Below are positions 49,877 to 57,945 of a stretch of DNA of 64,000 bases, piece by piece. How positions within the stretch are numbered: the stretch's first letter is position 1; each line of letters starts with the position of its first letter. The stretch covers positions 111,333 to 175,332 of the forward strand of contig NZ_JAPSHY010000005.1 in the NCBI RefSeq assembly GCF_031179285.1, read 5' to 3'. The DNA comes from Microbacterium sp. Lineage in GTDB: Bacteria; Actinomycetota; Actinomycetes; Actinomycetales; Microbacteriaceae. The notes below the pieces were generated by a model, which was not told the origin of the DNA, made no database searches, and worked only from the letters and a program-made list of their open reading frames with translations. Position numbers and translations under genes: made by a program.

Positions 49877-51250
49877 ATGACCAAGCTCAGGCTGGCCATC
49901 GTCGGGGCGGGACCGGCAGGCATCTACGCCGCCGACATCCTGCTCAAGGCCGAACGCAAGTTCGACGTCTCGATCGATCTGTTCGAGCAGCTTCCGGCGC
50001 CGTACGGACTGGTGCGCTACGGCGTCGCCCCGGACCATCCGCGGATCAAGGGCATCATCAACGCCCTCCGCGATGTGCTCGACCGGGGCGACATCCGCCT
50101 GTTCGGCAATGTCCGCTTCGGCGAGGACATCACTCTCGAAGACCTCAAGCGCCACTACAACGCCGTGATCTTCGCCACCGGCGCGATCCGCGACACCACC
50201 ATGAACATCCCCGGGATCGACGCGATCGGTGCGTACGGCGCGGCCGACTACGTCAGTTGGTTCGACGGACACCCTGACGTGCCGAGGGAATGGCCGCTGG
50301 ATGCGGAGTCCGTGGCCGTCATCGGCAACGGCAACGTCGCCCTGGACGTTGCCCGGATGCTGGCGAAGCATGCCGAGGATCTCCTCGTCACCGAAGTCCC
50401 GGCGAACGTGTACGAGGGGCTCAAGGCCAGTCGTGTCACCGACGTCCACGTGTTCGGACGGCGCGGGCCCGCCCAGGTGAAGTTCACCCCGCTGGAGCTG
50501 CGCGAACTCGGCGAGCTGCGCGACGTCGACATGGTCGTGTACGACGAGGACTTCGACTACGACGAGGCGTCCAAGGACGCGGTCGCCAGCAACAAGCAGG
50601 TCATGGTGATCGACCGCATCCTGCAGTCGTGGCGCAAGCGCGAATCGGTGAACAACGCCGGGGGCACTGCCTCGCGGCGGCTCCACCTGCACTTCTGGGC
50701 GCGACCGGTCGAGGTGCGCAAGGACGACGAGGGTCGCGTCGCGGCTCTCGTGTACGAGCGCACCGAGCCCGACGGCCAGGGCGGCGCCATCGGCACCGGC
50801 GAGATGCGCGAGGTTCCCATTCAGGCGTTGTATCGCGCGATCGGCTACTTCGGCTCGCCGCTGCCCGGTGTGCCCTTCGACAAGAAGCACGGCGTGATCC
50901 CGAACCGCGAAGGGCAGGTGCTCGCCAAGGACTCCAACGAGCGAGTCCCCGGCATCTATGCGACCGGCTGGATCAAACGGGGCCCCGTCGGACTCATCGG
51001 CCACACCAAGTCGGATGCGATGGAGACCGTTCGCCACATCATCAACGATCAGGGCTCCTGGTGGCATCCGGAGGATCCGTCGGAGTCGGCGATCCCCGCG
51101 CTCCTCGAGCAGCGCGGTGTGCGCTGGACCGATCTCGAAGGCTGGCACCGCCTCGACGAGCACGAGATCGCGCTCGGGGCTCCCCAGGAGCGCGCGCGTG
51201 TGAAGGTCGTCCCGCGCGAGGAGATGGTGCGCGTCTCTCGCGGCGAGTAG
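49877..51250 (+). CDS. fprA: FAD-dependent ferredoxin/flavodoxin-NADP reductase (FprA-like)
   Basis: 457 residues. FAD motif GAGPAG (10-15), FEQLPAPYGLVRYGVAPDHP region typical of adrenodoxin-reductase-like FprA, NADP motif GNGNVALDVARML (~151-163) and the C-terminal ATGWIKRGPVGLIGHTK. Transfers electrons between NADPH and ferredoxin. AAAGGA precedes the ATG. It follows the prenyl synthase, probably cotranscribed. Confidence 0.93.
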   Translation: MTKLRLAIVGAGPAGIYAADILLKAERKFDVSIDLFEQLPAPYGLVRYGVAPDHPRIKGIINALRDVLDRGDIRLFGNVRFGEDITLEDLKRHYNAVIFATGAIRDTTMNIPGIDAIGAYGAADYVSWFDGHPDVPREWPLDAESVAVIGNGNVALDVARMLAKHAEDLLVTEVPANVYEGLKASRVTDVHVFGRRGPAQVKFTPLELRELGELRDVDMVVYDEDFDYDEASKDAVASNKQVMVIDRILQSWRKRESVNNAGGTASRRLHLHFWARPVEVRKDDEGRVAALVYERTEPDGQGGAIGTGEMREVPIQALYRAIGYFGSPLPGVPFDKKHGVIPNREGQVLAKDSNERVPGIYATGWIKRGPVGLIGHTKSDAMETVRHIINDQGSWWHPEDPSESAIPALLEQRGVRWTDLEGWHRLDEHEIALGAPQERARVKVVPREEMVRVSRGE

Positions 51251-51319
51251 CCGCAGAACGTCGCCGGATCGTTGCATCCGGCAGCATGCGGGCGATGCGC
51301 GCGATCCTATGCTGAGGGC

Positions 51320-52372
51320 ATGCGACCGCGCCTGCTCTTTCTCGCTGTGATGACGGCTTCGCTTCTGGTCGCCGGGTGCGCCGCGACGCCGATCCCGCAA
51401 CCGACGATCGCGCATCCCTCCGCCTCACCGTCGGCCTCGCCGACGCCCACTGCATCGCCGGCCGTCGCGCCGGAGATCGCGTTCGACGTGACGTGCACCG
51501 ACGTGGCGGCCGAGATGGCGGGCCTGACCGACGCCGTGGATGCTCCGGTGCGAGAGCTTCTGTCCACCGTGTCAGGCCCGAACTGGTATCCGGGACCCGC
51601 GCAGTACATGTTCCCCCGCAGTGGTGGTCTGGCGTGCTCCCAGGACGACGGCGAACAGCTGATCTGGGAGATCGCCATCATCCCAGGGGCTCAACTCGCG
51701 CTGGATGGACTCGCGAGGGAGGGGTACGAGCCGTTTTCGTACTGCGACATCGGGGGCTGCCAGGCGATCGTCCAGGAGGGCGATGTGCTCGTGAGCGGTT
51801 CGGCGTCCGGTCCGACGCTCAGCGCAGCCGACACCGAGCGCGTCGATGCGGCGTTGCGGCGACTCGCTGTTCTGGCCGCGGACTCACAGCGAGACATCGA
51901 GTTCCAGGACAGCGAGCTCGCCGGAGTCGGATGCGAGCGACTGCTCACGGCAGCGGAACTGTCGGCGGCGTGGGGAGTCCGCGCCGAGATGGAGACGGGA
52001 TTCAGCTTCGGAGGTTGGGGGGTGCCCGCCCATACCTACCTCGTCGTCGATGAGGCCCCGCTGTGCTACTACAGCTCGGCGGCCGGCTCCTACGAGGCCG
52101 ATCCCTATCTGACCATCACGGGACTTCCGGCCGGTGCGTGGGCGTTCGATCTCATCGAGGGCCGCACCCCGGTCGACGTCCCCGGCGTCGACGTCGCCTT
52201 CGCCGGAATCGAGAGCACGCCGCCGTTCTCGCGCCCGTTCCTGGATCTTCTCGTCGGCGCGGACTGGATTCGCCTCACCACCTACGACGAGGGTGACGGG
52301 AGCTACGACCTGATGGCCATCGCCCCGCAGATCGTCGAGCATCTGGCCACGGGCCGCCCCGCCCCTCAGTGA
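51320..52372 (+). CDS. Lipoprotein of unknown function
   Basis: 350 residues from ATG 51320. Lipobox LVAGC with Cys20 lipidated, then a Ser/Pro/Thr-rich spacer (22-52) and two similar cysteine-containing halves (residues ~55-180 and 200-345) rich in acidic residues, each with a Cys pair (TCTD, LACSQ; GCERL, LCYYS), suggesting disulfides outside the cell. Function unknown. TATGCT lies 6 nt before the ATG (leaderless). Confidence 0.75.
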   Translation: MRPRLLFLAVMTASLLVAGCAATPIPQPTIAHPSASPSASPTPTASPAVAPEIAFDVTCTDVAAEMAGLTDAVDAPVRELLSTVSGPNWYPGPAQYMFPRSGGLACSQDDGEQLIWEIAIIPGAQLALDGLAREGYEPFSYCDIGGCQAIVQEGDVLVSGSASGPTLSAADTERVDAALRRLAVLAADSQRDIEFQDSELAGVGCERLLTAAELSAAWGVRAEMETGFSFGGWGVPAHTYLVVDEAPLCYYSSAAGSYEADPYLTITGLPAGAWAFDLIEGRTPVDVPGVDVAFAGIESTPPFSRPFLDLLVGADWIRLTTYDEGDGSYDLMAIAPQIVEHLATGRPAPQ

Positions 52373-52393
52373 CCGCTCGGCTAGCCTGACGGC

Positions 52394-53401
52394 ATGGCCG
52401 AATGGATCCCGGACGTTCTCGGCGACGAGTTCGAGCAGTTGACGCTGGACCTCGGCGACGACACCGAGGGGCCGGTCGTCGCGACGCTCATCCGGGCGCT
52501 GCCCGCAGAGGTCACCTGGTGGGAGCGCCTTCAGGGGCAGCGGCGGCCCCTCGACGACGTGGATGTCCTCTACGTGCATGGCTGGTCCGACTACTTCTTC
52601 CAGAAGCGCCTCGCCCGATTCTGGACTGCCCGCGGAGCCCGCTTCCACGCCCTCGACCTGCGCAAGTACGGCCGGAGCCTTCGCGACGGCCAGACACCGG
52701 GCTACATCGCCGATCTCGCCACCTACGACGAAGACATCGACGCCGCGCTCGAGGCGATGGGTCGTGGCATCGGGCGTCGCGACACACCCCGCAAGCTCGT
52801 GCTGCTGGGCCACTCGACGGGCGGCCTCACCCTGAGCCTGTGGGCGTCGCGGCACGAAGAGGCGGTGGATGCCGTCATCCTGAACAGTCCCTGGCTCGAG
52901 TTCCAGGTCGCGCCGGCCAGAGTCGCGATCGCCCCGATGGTGGAACTGCAGGCCCGCCTGCGACCGCTCGACGTCGCGCCCCAGGTCGATCTCGGGTTCT
53001 ACACCAGGGCGCAGCAGGAAGTCGCCGATCCGGACGATCCGATGGTCGTCAATCCGCTGTGGCGGCCGGCGCAGACCATGCCGGTGCACGCCGGGTGGTT
53101 CCATGCGATCCTCTCCGGCCATCGTGCGGTCGCCGCGGGGCTCGCGATCGACACCCCGATCTGCGTACTGCTGTCGGCTCGAACGGTCCCACCCACCCGA
53201 TGGTCGGACGATCTCACCTCCGCCGACAGTGTGCTCGTGGTCGACGACATCGCGAGAGCCGCACTCAGGCTCGGCTCCTCAGTGACGGTGGAGCGGATCG
53301 ACGGCGCGCTGCATGACGTGTTCCTCTCCCGGCGAGAGGCTCGCGAAGAGGCGTATCACCGGCTCGACCGTTGGGTCGGGGGATGGGCCGCAACCCGATG
53401 A
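52394..53401 (+). CDS. Alpha/beta hydrolase
   Basis: 335 residues. Strand-turn VLYVHGWSDYFFQ (59-71), nucleophile GHSTGG (Ser141), Asp in the KYGRSLRDGQ region, and a His near the C-terminus (ALHDVFLSR). Resembles lysophospholipase-like (DUF3089/pldB) hydrolases. Substrate unknown. TAGCCT lies 6 nt upstream of the ATG (leaderless). Stop is 4 bp from the convergent GntR gene. Confidence 0.85.
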   Translation: MAEWIPDVLGDEFEQLTLDLGDDTEGPVVATLIRALPAEVTWWERLQGQRRPLDDVDVLYVHGWSDYFFQKRLARFWTARGARFHALDLRKYGRSLRDGQTPGYIADLATYDEDIDAALEAMGRGIGRRDTPRKLVLLGHSTGGLTLSLWASRHEEAVDAVILNSPWLEFQVAPARVAIAPMVELQARLRPLDVAPQVDLGFYTRAQQEVADPDDPMVVNPLWRPAQTMPVHAGWFHAILSGHRAVAAGLAIDTPICVLLSARTVPPTRWSDDLTSADSVLVVDDIARAALRLGSSVTVERIDGALHDVFLSRREAREEAYHRLDRWVGGWAATR

Positions 53402-53405
53402 GGCA

Positions 53406-54035
53406 TCATACGTAGTGCATCTCGCGAACGAGCCGCTCGGCCTCGTCGCCATCGGCGCGCAGCACCGCAGCCCGGAACTCGGCGTAGATCCGCCGCATCC
53501 GCTCCCTGTCCTCTTCCGGCACGCGCCAGTCACCCAGGTTCCGGAACAGCGCGATGCTTGCGTCCTCGATCAGCGCCCGGTGCTGAGCGTTGCCGCTATG
53601 GCAGCTCAGGTAGGAGAACACAGCCCAGCGAGAGTTCGAGATGCGCGAGTCGTCCTCCCCCGAGGTGAGGAGTTCGTCGACGAGTCCTGCCGCGTGAGCT
53701 CGTTGCTCGTCCGTCATACGCGGCAAGCTCATGCGGGCGGCAGCTCCGGCCTGATATCCCGCGAACTCCAGCGTCTGTTCGACGACAGTGGGGGTGACCT
53801 CGGTCACCTCGGTGTAGCGACTGGGGTACATGGTCACCAGTCCGAGGCGCTCAAGTCGCTGCAGCGCCTCTCGCACCGGAGTACGTGAGACGTGCAACTC
53901 CTCGGCGACCTCGGTGTCGCGTATGCGCTGCCCCGGCCTCAGCGTCCCGTCGACGATCTGCGCGCCGATGTGACGGAAAACCTCTTCGCCCAGCAGTTTC
54001 TTGCTGTCGCCGATGTTCGTCGAACGTCCGTTCAT
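53406..54035 (-). CDS. GntR family regulator (FadR subfamily)
   Basis: 209 residues. N-terminal winged HTH (GQRIRDTEVAEELHVSRTPVREALQRLERLGLV, ~41-73) followed by an FCD-type all-helical ligand domain (DDSRISNSRWAVFSYLSCHSGN; acidic/His residues for metal). GGGGGG upstream of the ATG. Divergent from the aspartyl-tRNA synthetase gene by 528 bp; whether it controls it is unknown. Confidence 0.88.
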   Translation of the reverse strand: MNGRSTNIGDSKKLLGEEVFRHIGAQIVDGTLRPGQRIRDTEVAEELHVSRTPVREALQRLERLGLVTMYPSRYTEVTEVTPTVVEQTLEFAGYQAGAAARMSLPRMTDEQRAHAAGLVDELLTSGEDDSRISNSRWAVFSYLSCHSGNAQHRALIEDASIALFRNLGDWRVPEEDRERMRRIYAEFRAAVLRADGDEAERLVREMHYV

Positions 54036-54166
54036 GAAACTGCCCCCCAGCTGCACGTCTCTCCAGGCGCCCCAAACAGCCCAGAACGCCACTACATCAC
54101 GAACCCGAGCTCGATGCCAACACGGTGACGCGCAGATCGACCCGGCGGGTGCGCCCCCTCGAAGTC

Positions 54167-54201
54167 TGCGGCCGGCGAGCGAAGTGCGCTCGCCGGCCGC
54201 A
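54167..54201. other. 15-bp stem hairpin in GntR / AspRS intergenic region
   Basis: TGCGGCCGGCGAGCG (54167-54181) and its exact complement (54187-54201) leave a 5-nt loop, AAGTG. It lies in the gap between the divergent GntR and AspRS genes, ~130 nt upstream of the GntR start and ~160 nt upstream of the T-box. The rest of 54036-54362 shows no gene; CATATATCAGTATG (54357-54370) is AT-rich and may hold the AspRS promoter -10. Confidence 0.6.
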
Positions 54202-54362
54202 GGCGACGCGACGGATGGAACCGTCGCCGTGCCGGGTCCCCACGGCTGGCGTCGTGATCCGGAGTGCGCGAGCGCCAGGGGCGGCCGCGCAGCACGCGCC
54301 ATCGCGTCGTCGGCTGCATCGGAGCGCAACCGATTCCAGTCTTCGGGATCCCAACCCATATA

Positions 54363-54563
54363 TCAGTATGCGATCGAGAAACGCCGACCCCCACTACGAT
54401 GGTCGGGTGGCTGCGAGGCGTGACGACCCTCGGCTCAGGCGAGCGAGCAGCCCGCGCGCGTCCGGCGTACCGACGAGAGGCCGGTGAGACATCGGCGAAG
54501 GTGTGGTGGCACCGCGACATAGCCCCCGCCCGCACCTCCAGGGCTTTCACAACTGGAGGAATG
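54363..54563 (+). promoter_or_regulatory. Translational T-box riboswitch (Asp-type)
   Basis: The leader of the AspRS gene shows T-box elements in order. Stem I: CGAG (54375-54378) with CTCG (54429-54432), upper ACGCC with GGCGT (54381-54385/54417-54421), the 3' loop strand GACGACC (54422-54428) containing GAC (Asp). Stem III: CCGGC/GCCGG (54462-54466/54480-54484). T-box core GGTGGCACCGCG (54505-54516); its UGGC would pair the NCCA end of a tRNA with discriminator G, as in tRNA-Asp. Sequestrator CCTCCAG (54535-54541) pairs CTGGAGG (54553-54559), hiding the Shine-Dalgarno; antisequestrator AGGTG/CACCT (54499-54503/54533-54537) excludes it. Predicted effect: uncharged tRNA-Asp frees translation. 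Confidence 0.85.
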
Positions 54564-55865
54564 ATGCGTTCACCGACCCCTGCCCGCACGCTCGCGACAC
54601 ATCTGTCCGAGGTCGTCCCCGGCGACGACGTCACGCTGATGGGACACGTCCACCGTCGTCGCGAGCTCGCAAGAGTGGCATTCCTGATCATCCGCGACCG
54701 CACCGGACTCGCGCAGGTGGTGCTGCGGCCGGAAGAGGTGCCTGACGGCGGGCTCCCGCCGGAGGAGACGGTGGTCCGCATCTCGGGCATCGCCTCGGCC
54801 AACGCGCAAGCACCGGGTGGACGGGAGGTCACCGCGCCCGAGATCGAGCTGCTTTCGGAACCTGCGCGCCCGCCGGTCGTGGAGCTGTGGCGTCCTTCCC
54901 TCGAGGCGGCCCTGCCGACACTCCTCGACAACGCAGCGGTGACGTGGCGCCATCTGACGCAGCGGGCGAAGTGGGACATCGCGGCCGCGAGCCTTCGCGG
55001 CTTCCGCCAGACGCTGGATCGGGCCGGCTTCACCGAGGTGCAGACGCCAAAACTCGTCGACAGCGCGACCGAGTCGGGCGCGAACGTCTTTCCCGTGGAC
55101 TTCTTCGGACGAGAGGCCTTCCTGGCGCAGAGTCCGCAGTTCTACAAGCAGCAGCTCGTCGGCGTCTTCGAGCGGGTCTACGAGATCGGACCCGTCTTCC
55201 GTGCCGAGCCGCACGACACGGTGCGCCACCTGGCCCAGTACGTCTCGCTCGACGTCGAGTTCGGGTTCATCCAGAGCCATCGGGATGTGCTTGCGCTGCT
55301 CGGCGAGGTACTCCGCGGGATGCTGGAAAACATCCGCACCGAGAGCGTGGACTCTCTGTCCTTGCTCAACGTCGCGCTTCCGGTGATTCCCGACGAGATC
55401 CCCACGATCCACTTCCGTGATGCGCTGCGTCGCGTCGGGGCGCCCGATGACGAACCGGACCTCTCTCCCGCCCATGAGCGGGCGCTCGGGAACTGGGCGA
55501 AGGAGGAGTTCGGCAGTGACGTCCTCGCGGTGGAGGGGTACCCGATGAGCAAGCGACCGTTCTACACGCACCCTCAGCCCGACGACGAGCGATGGAGCAA
55601 CAGCTTCGATCTGCTCTTCCGAGGGCTCGAGCTCGTCACCGGCGGGCAGAGACTGCACCGCCACTCTGAGTACGTCGCTGCCATCGAGGCCCGAGGCGAG
55701 TCGCCGGAGGCATATGAGGCGTACCTGCAGGCCTTCGCGCACGGGATGCCGCCGCACGGCGGGTTCGCGATCGGACTCGAACGCTGGGTGGCGCGGCTGA
55801 TCGAGGCGGCGAACGTCCGCGAGGTGGCGCTCTTTCCCCGCGACCTGCACCGCCTCACTCCCTGA
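54564..55865 (+). CDS. aspS: Aspartyl-tRNA synthetase, archaeal type
   Basis: 433 residues, class IIb synthetase of the archaeal/eukaryotic AspRS type: OB-fold anticodon domain (1-105), then catalytic domain with FLAQSPQFYKQ (186-196), motif 2 FRAEPHDTVRHL (212-223) and motif 3 GFAIGLERW. It lacks the bacterial GAD insertion (~590 residues in usual AspS), so this is either a second AspRS or one able to charge tRNA-Asn too. ATG 54564 (GGAGG 4 nt upstream) is chosen over 54561. Controlled by the T-box upstream. A tRNA(Asn)-recognising role is possible. Confidence 0.92.
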   Translation: MRSPTPARTLATHLSEVVPGDDVTLMGHVHRRRELARVAFLIIRDRTGLAQVVLRPEEVPDGGLPPEETVVRISGIASANAQAPGGREVTAPEIELLSEPARPPVVELWRPSLEAALPTLLDNAAVTWRHLTQRAKWDIAAASLRGFRQTLDRAGFTEVQTPKLVDSATESGANVFPVDFFGREAFLAQSPQFYKQQLVGVFERVYEIGPVFRAEPHDTVRHLAQYVSLDVEFGFIQSHRDVLALLGEVLRGMLENIRTESVDSLSLLNVALPVIPDEIPTIHFRDALRRVGAPDDEPDLSPAHERALGNWAKEEFGSDVLAVEGYPMSKRPFYTHPQPDDERWSNSFDLLFRGLELVTGGQRLHRHSEYVAAIEARGESPEAYEAYLQAFAHGMPPHGGFAIGLERWVARLIEAANVREVALFPRDLHRLTP

Positions 55866-55883
55866 GAGCCGCCGCACAGACGA

Positions 55884-55911
55884 GGGGACGGATGCCGCGG
55901 CATCCGTCCCC
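55884..55911. terminator. Bidirectional terminator
   Basis: GGGGACGGATGCC (55884-55896) and its inverse (55899-55911) form a 13-bp perfect stem with a 2-nt connector (effectively a short loop), between the convergent AspRS and YajQ genes. Confidence 0.8.
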
Positions 55912-55923
55912 TTCGATCGGCGC

Positions 55924-56412
55924 TCAGCGGTAGTTGATGAACTGCAGATCGATGTCGAGGTCTGAGCCCTTGAGAAGTGCGATCACGGCCTGCAGGTCAT
56001 CGCGGCTCTTGGACTGCACGCGCAGCTCGTCGCCCTGGATCTGGCTCTTCACGCCCTTCGGGCCCTCATCGCGGATGATCTTGCCGATCTTCTTGGCGTT
56101 CTCGGAGGAGATGCCGTCCTTGAGCGACGACACGATGCGGAACTCCTTGCCGCTGGCGAAAGGCTCGCCCGACTCGAGGCTCTTCAGCGAGATCCCCCGC
56201 TTGATGAGCTTCGACTGGAACACGTCGAGGACGGCCTTGGCGCGCTCCTCGGTGTTGGCGACGATCAGGATCTGCTCGCCGCTCCACGCGATGGAGGCGC
56301 CGGTGCCCTTGAAGTCATAGCGCTGCTCCACCTCCTTGCGGGCCTGGTTCAGGGCGTTCTCGGCCTCCTGATGATCCACTTTCGAGACGATGTCAAAGGA
56401 ACTGTCAGCCAT
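55924..56412 (-). CDS. yajQ: YajQ family nucleotide-binding protein
   Basis: 162 residues with the two-ferredoxin-like YajQ fold: [20 protein letters not shown] at the start, FKGTGASI and [29 protein letters not shown] at the centre, FINYR end. YajQ proteins bind nucleotides, in some species cyclic-di-GMP, and RNA. TACACT lies 6 nt before the ATG (leaderless). Divergent from the malE operon; a LacI-type operator lies 38 bp upstream. Confidence 0.9.
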   Translation of the reverse strand: MADSSFDIVSKVDHQEAENALNQARKEVEQRYDFKGTGASIAWSGEQILIVANTEERAKAVLDVFQSKLIKRGISLKSLESGEPFASGKEFRIVSSLKDGISSENAKKIGKIIRDEGPKGVKSQIQGDELRVQSKSRDDLQAVIALLKGSDLDIDLQFINYR

Positions 56413-56450
56413 AGAGGCAGTGTAGCGAGAGCGCCTTGTGCGCGAAGTGT

Positions 56451-56464
56451 TGGAAGCGCTTCCA
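56451..56464. promoter_or_regulatory. LacI-type operator 1
   Basis: TGGAAGCGCTTCCA, a 14-bp perfect palindrome with the central CG typical of LacI/GalR-family sites, in the yajQ/malE divergent region. A second related site overlaps the malE promoter 94 bp downstream, allowing looping. Confidence 0.7.
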
Positions 56465-56517
56465 CCCGACTCGACGGCGAGGTGCCGGTCACAGCCTGGT
56501 ATCGAAGTCGCGTTGCG

Positions 56518-56562
56518 TTGTGATTCCCGGCCGCGTCGATGCATACTGTAAGCGCTTGCAGT
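56518..56562 (+). promoter_or_regulatory. malE promoter with LacI-type operator 2
   Basis: TTGTGA (56518-56523) and CATACT (56542-56547), 18 nt apart, form a plausible promoter. The operator ACTGTAAGCGCTTGCAGT (56545-56562), a near-perfect 18-bp palindrome with AAGCGCTT core, overlaps the -10 and start, so binding would repress. Together with operator 1 it indicates a LacI/MalR regulator encoded elsewhere. Confidence 0.65.
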
Positions 56563-56625
56563 AACGCTCAGGGAACGTCGGCGCCGTTGGCGCCCGCCCG
56601 AACTCACGTACAGAGAGGTACACCG

Positions 56626-57864
56626 ATGAAGGTGAACAGGAAGACCGCGCTCGGAATGGGAGCGCTCGTCGCCACCGCGGCACTCGCACTCAGCGGTTGC
56701 GCGGGCGGAGACGGCGGCGGCAACGAGAGCGGCGGGGGAGAGAGCGACACCACCCTCACCGTCTGGGTCGACGCGAACCGCGCCACCGCGCTGAAGGACG
56801 TCGCCGCCCAGTTCGAGGAGGAGAAGGGCATCAAGGTCGAGCTCGTCAACAAGGACTTCACCAAGATCCAGGAGCAGTTCGCCGCGCAGGTTCCGACCGG
56901 GAAGGGTCCAGACATCACGGTGGGCGCGCACGACTGGCTCGGCGGCTTCGTCCAGAACGGCCTCGTCGCTCCCATCGAGCTCGGCGACAAGGCCGCCGAT
57001 TTCCAGGAGGTGGCCGTTTCGGCGTTCACCGACGACGGCAAGGTCTACGGACTGCCGTACGCCATCGAGAACATCGCGCTCATGCGCAACGCCGATCTCG
57101 TCCCCGAGGCTCCGACCTCCTTCGACGACATGATCGCCAAGGGCGCGGCCTCGGGTGCGGAGTACCCGTTCGTCGTGGGGCTGGACCCGGCCAACGCCGA
57201 CCCGTATCACCTCTACCCCTTCCAGACGTCATTCGGCAATGCGGTCTTCGCGCAGAACGCCGACGGCACGTACGACGGCTCGCAGCTGACCGTCGGCGAC
57301 GAGGCCGGTCTCGCGTTCGCGAGCTGGCTCGGCGCGCAGGGAGCGGCCGGCACCATCAACCTCAACCTCACGCAGGACCTCTCGAAGGAGGCCTTCAACG
57401 CTGGCAGGGCGGCCTTCATCCTGACCGGGCCGTGGAACGTCGCCGACGCCGAGGCGAAGGGCATCAACCTCGCCGTGGACGCGATCCCGTCGGCCGGCGG
57501 CCAGACGGCTCGCCCGTTCGTCGGTGTGCAGGGCTTCTACGTCAACGCGAAGTCCGAGAACACGCTGGTGGCCAATGAGTTCCTCGTCAACTACATCGCC
57601 ACCGAGGACGTGCAGACCGCCATCTACGAGGCGGACAAGCGCACCCCCGCCCTGACCGCATCGTTCGAGAAGGCGTCCGACGACCCGATCGTCGCCGGAT
57701 TCGGTGCCGTGGGTGCCGAGGGCGTGCCGATGCCGACCATCCCCGAGATGGGCTCGGTGTGGGAGTTCTGGGGCGTGTCGGAGGCCGCGATCATCAAGGG
57801 CGAGGACCCGGCGGCGACCTGGTCCAAGATGGCTGCTGACATCCAGGCCAAGATCGGCGGTTGA
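56626..57864 (+). CDS. malE: Sugar ABC transporter substrate-binding lipoprotein (MalE-like)
   Basis: 412 residues. Lipobox LSGC with Cys25, then a Gly/Ser linker. Solute-binding fold ([57 protein letters not shown]). Homologues bind maltose or related oligosaccharides. AGAGAGG precedes ATG 56626. First gene of malEFG under two LacI-type operators; no ATPase is encoded here. Confidence 0.92.
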   Translation: MKVNRKTALGMGALVATAALALSGCAGGDGGGNESGGGESDTTLTVWVDANRATALKDVAAQFEEEKGIKVELVNKDFTKIQEQFAAQVPTGKGPDITVGAHDWLGGFVQNGLVAPIELGDKAADFQEVAVSAFTDDGKVYGLPYAIENIALMRNADLVPEAPTSFDDMIAKGAASGAEYPFVVGLDPANADPYHLYPFQTSFGNAVFAQNADGTYDGSQLTVGDEAGLAFASWLGAQGAAGTINLNLTQDLSKEAFNAGRAAFILTGPWNVADAEAKGINLAVDAIPSAGGQTARPFVGVQGFYVNAKSENTLVANEFLVNYIATEDVQTAIYEADKRTPALTASFEKASDDPIVAGFGAVGAEGVPMPTIPEMGSVWEFWGVSEAAIIKGEDPAATWSKMAADIQAKIGG

Positions 57865-57945
57865 GCCGTTCACTCGGCGGGGCGCCGATCTCGACGCCCC
57901 GCCGAGCCGCTCCACCCCGCACCAGCCGCTGAACCAGGAGAAACG

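Noticed and set aside
48644..51415. 923-codon minus-strand open frame
   Set aside because: Antisense to menG, the prenyl synthase and fprA; the protein shows no domain and odd composition, typical of GC-rich shadows.
54097..54354. Minus-strand 85-codon ORF in the GntR/AspRS gap
   Set aside because: No start signal or family pattern, covers the hairpin and composition is Arg-biased.
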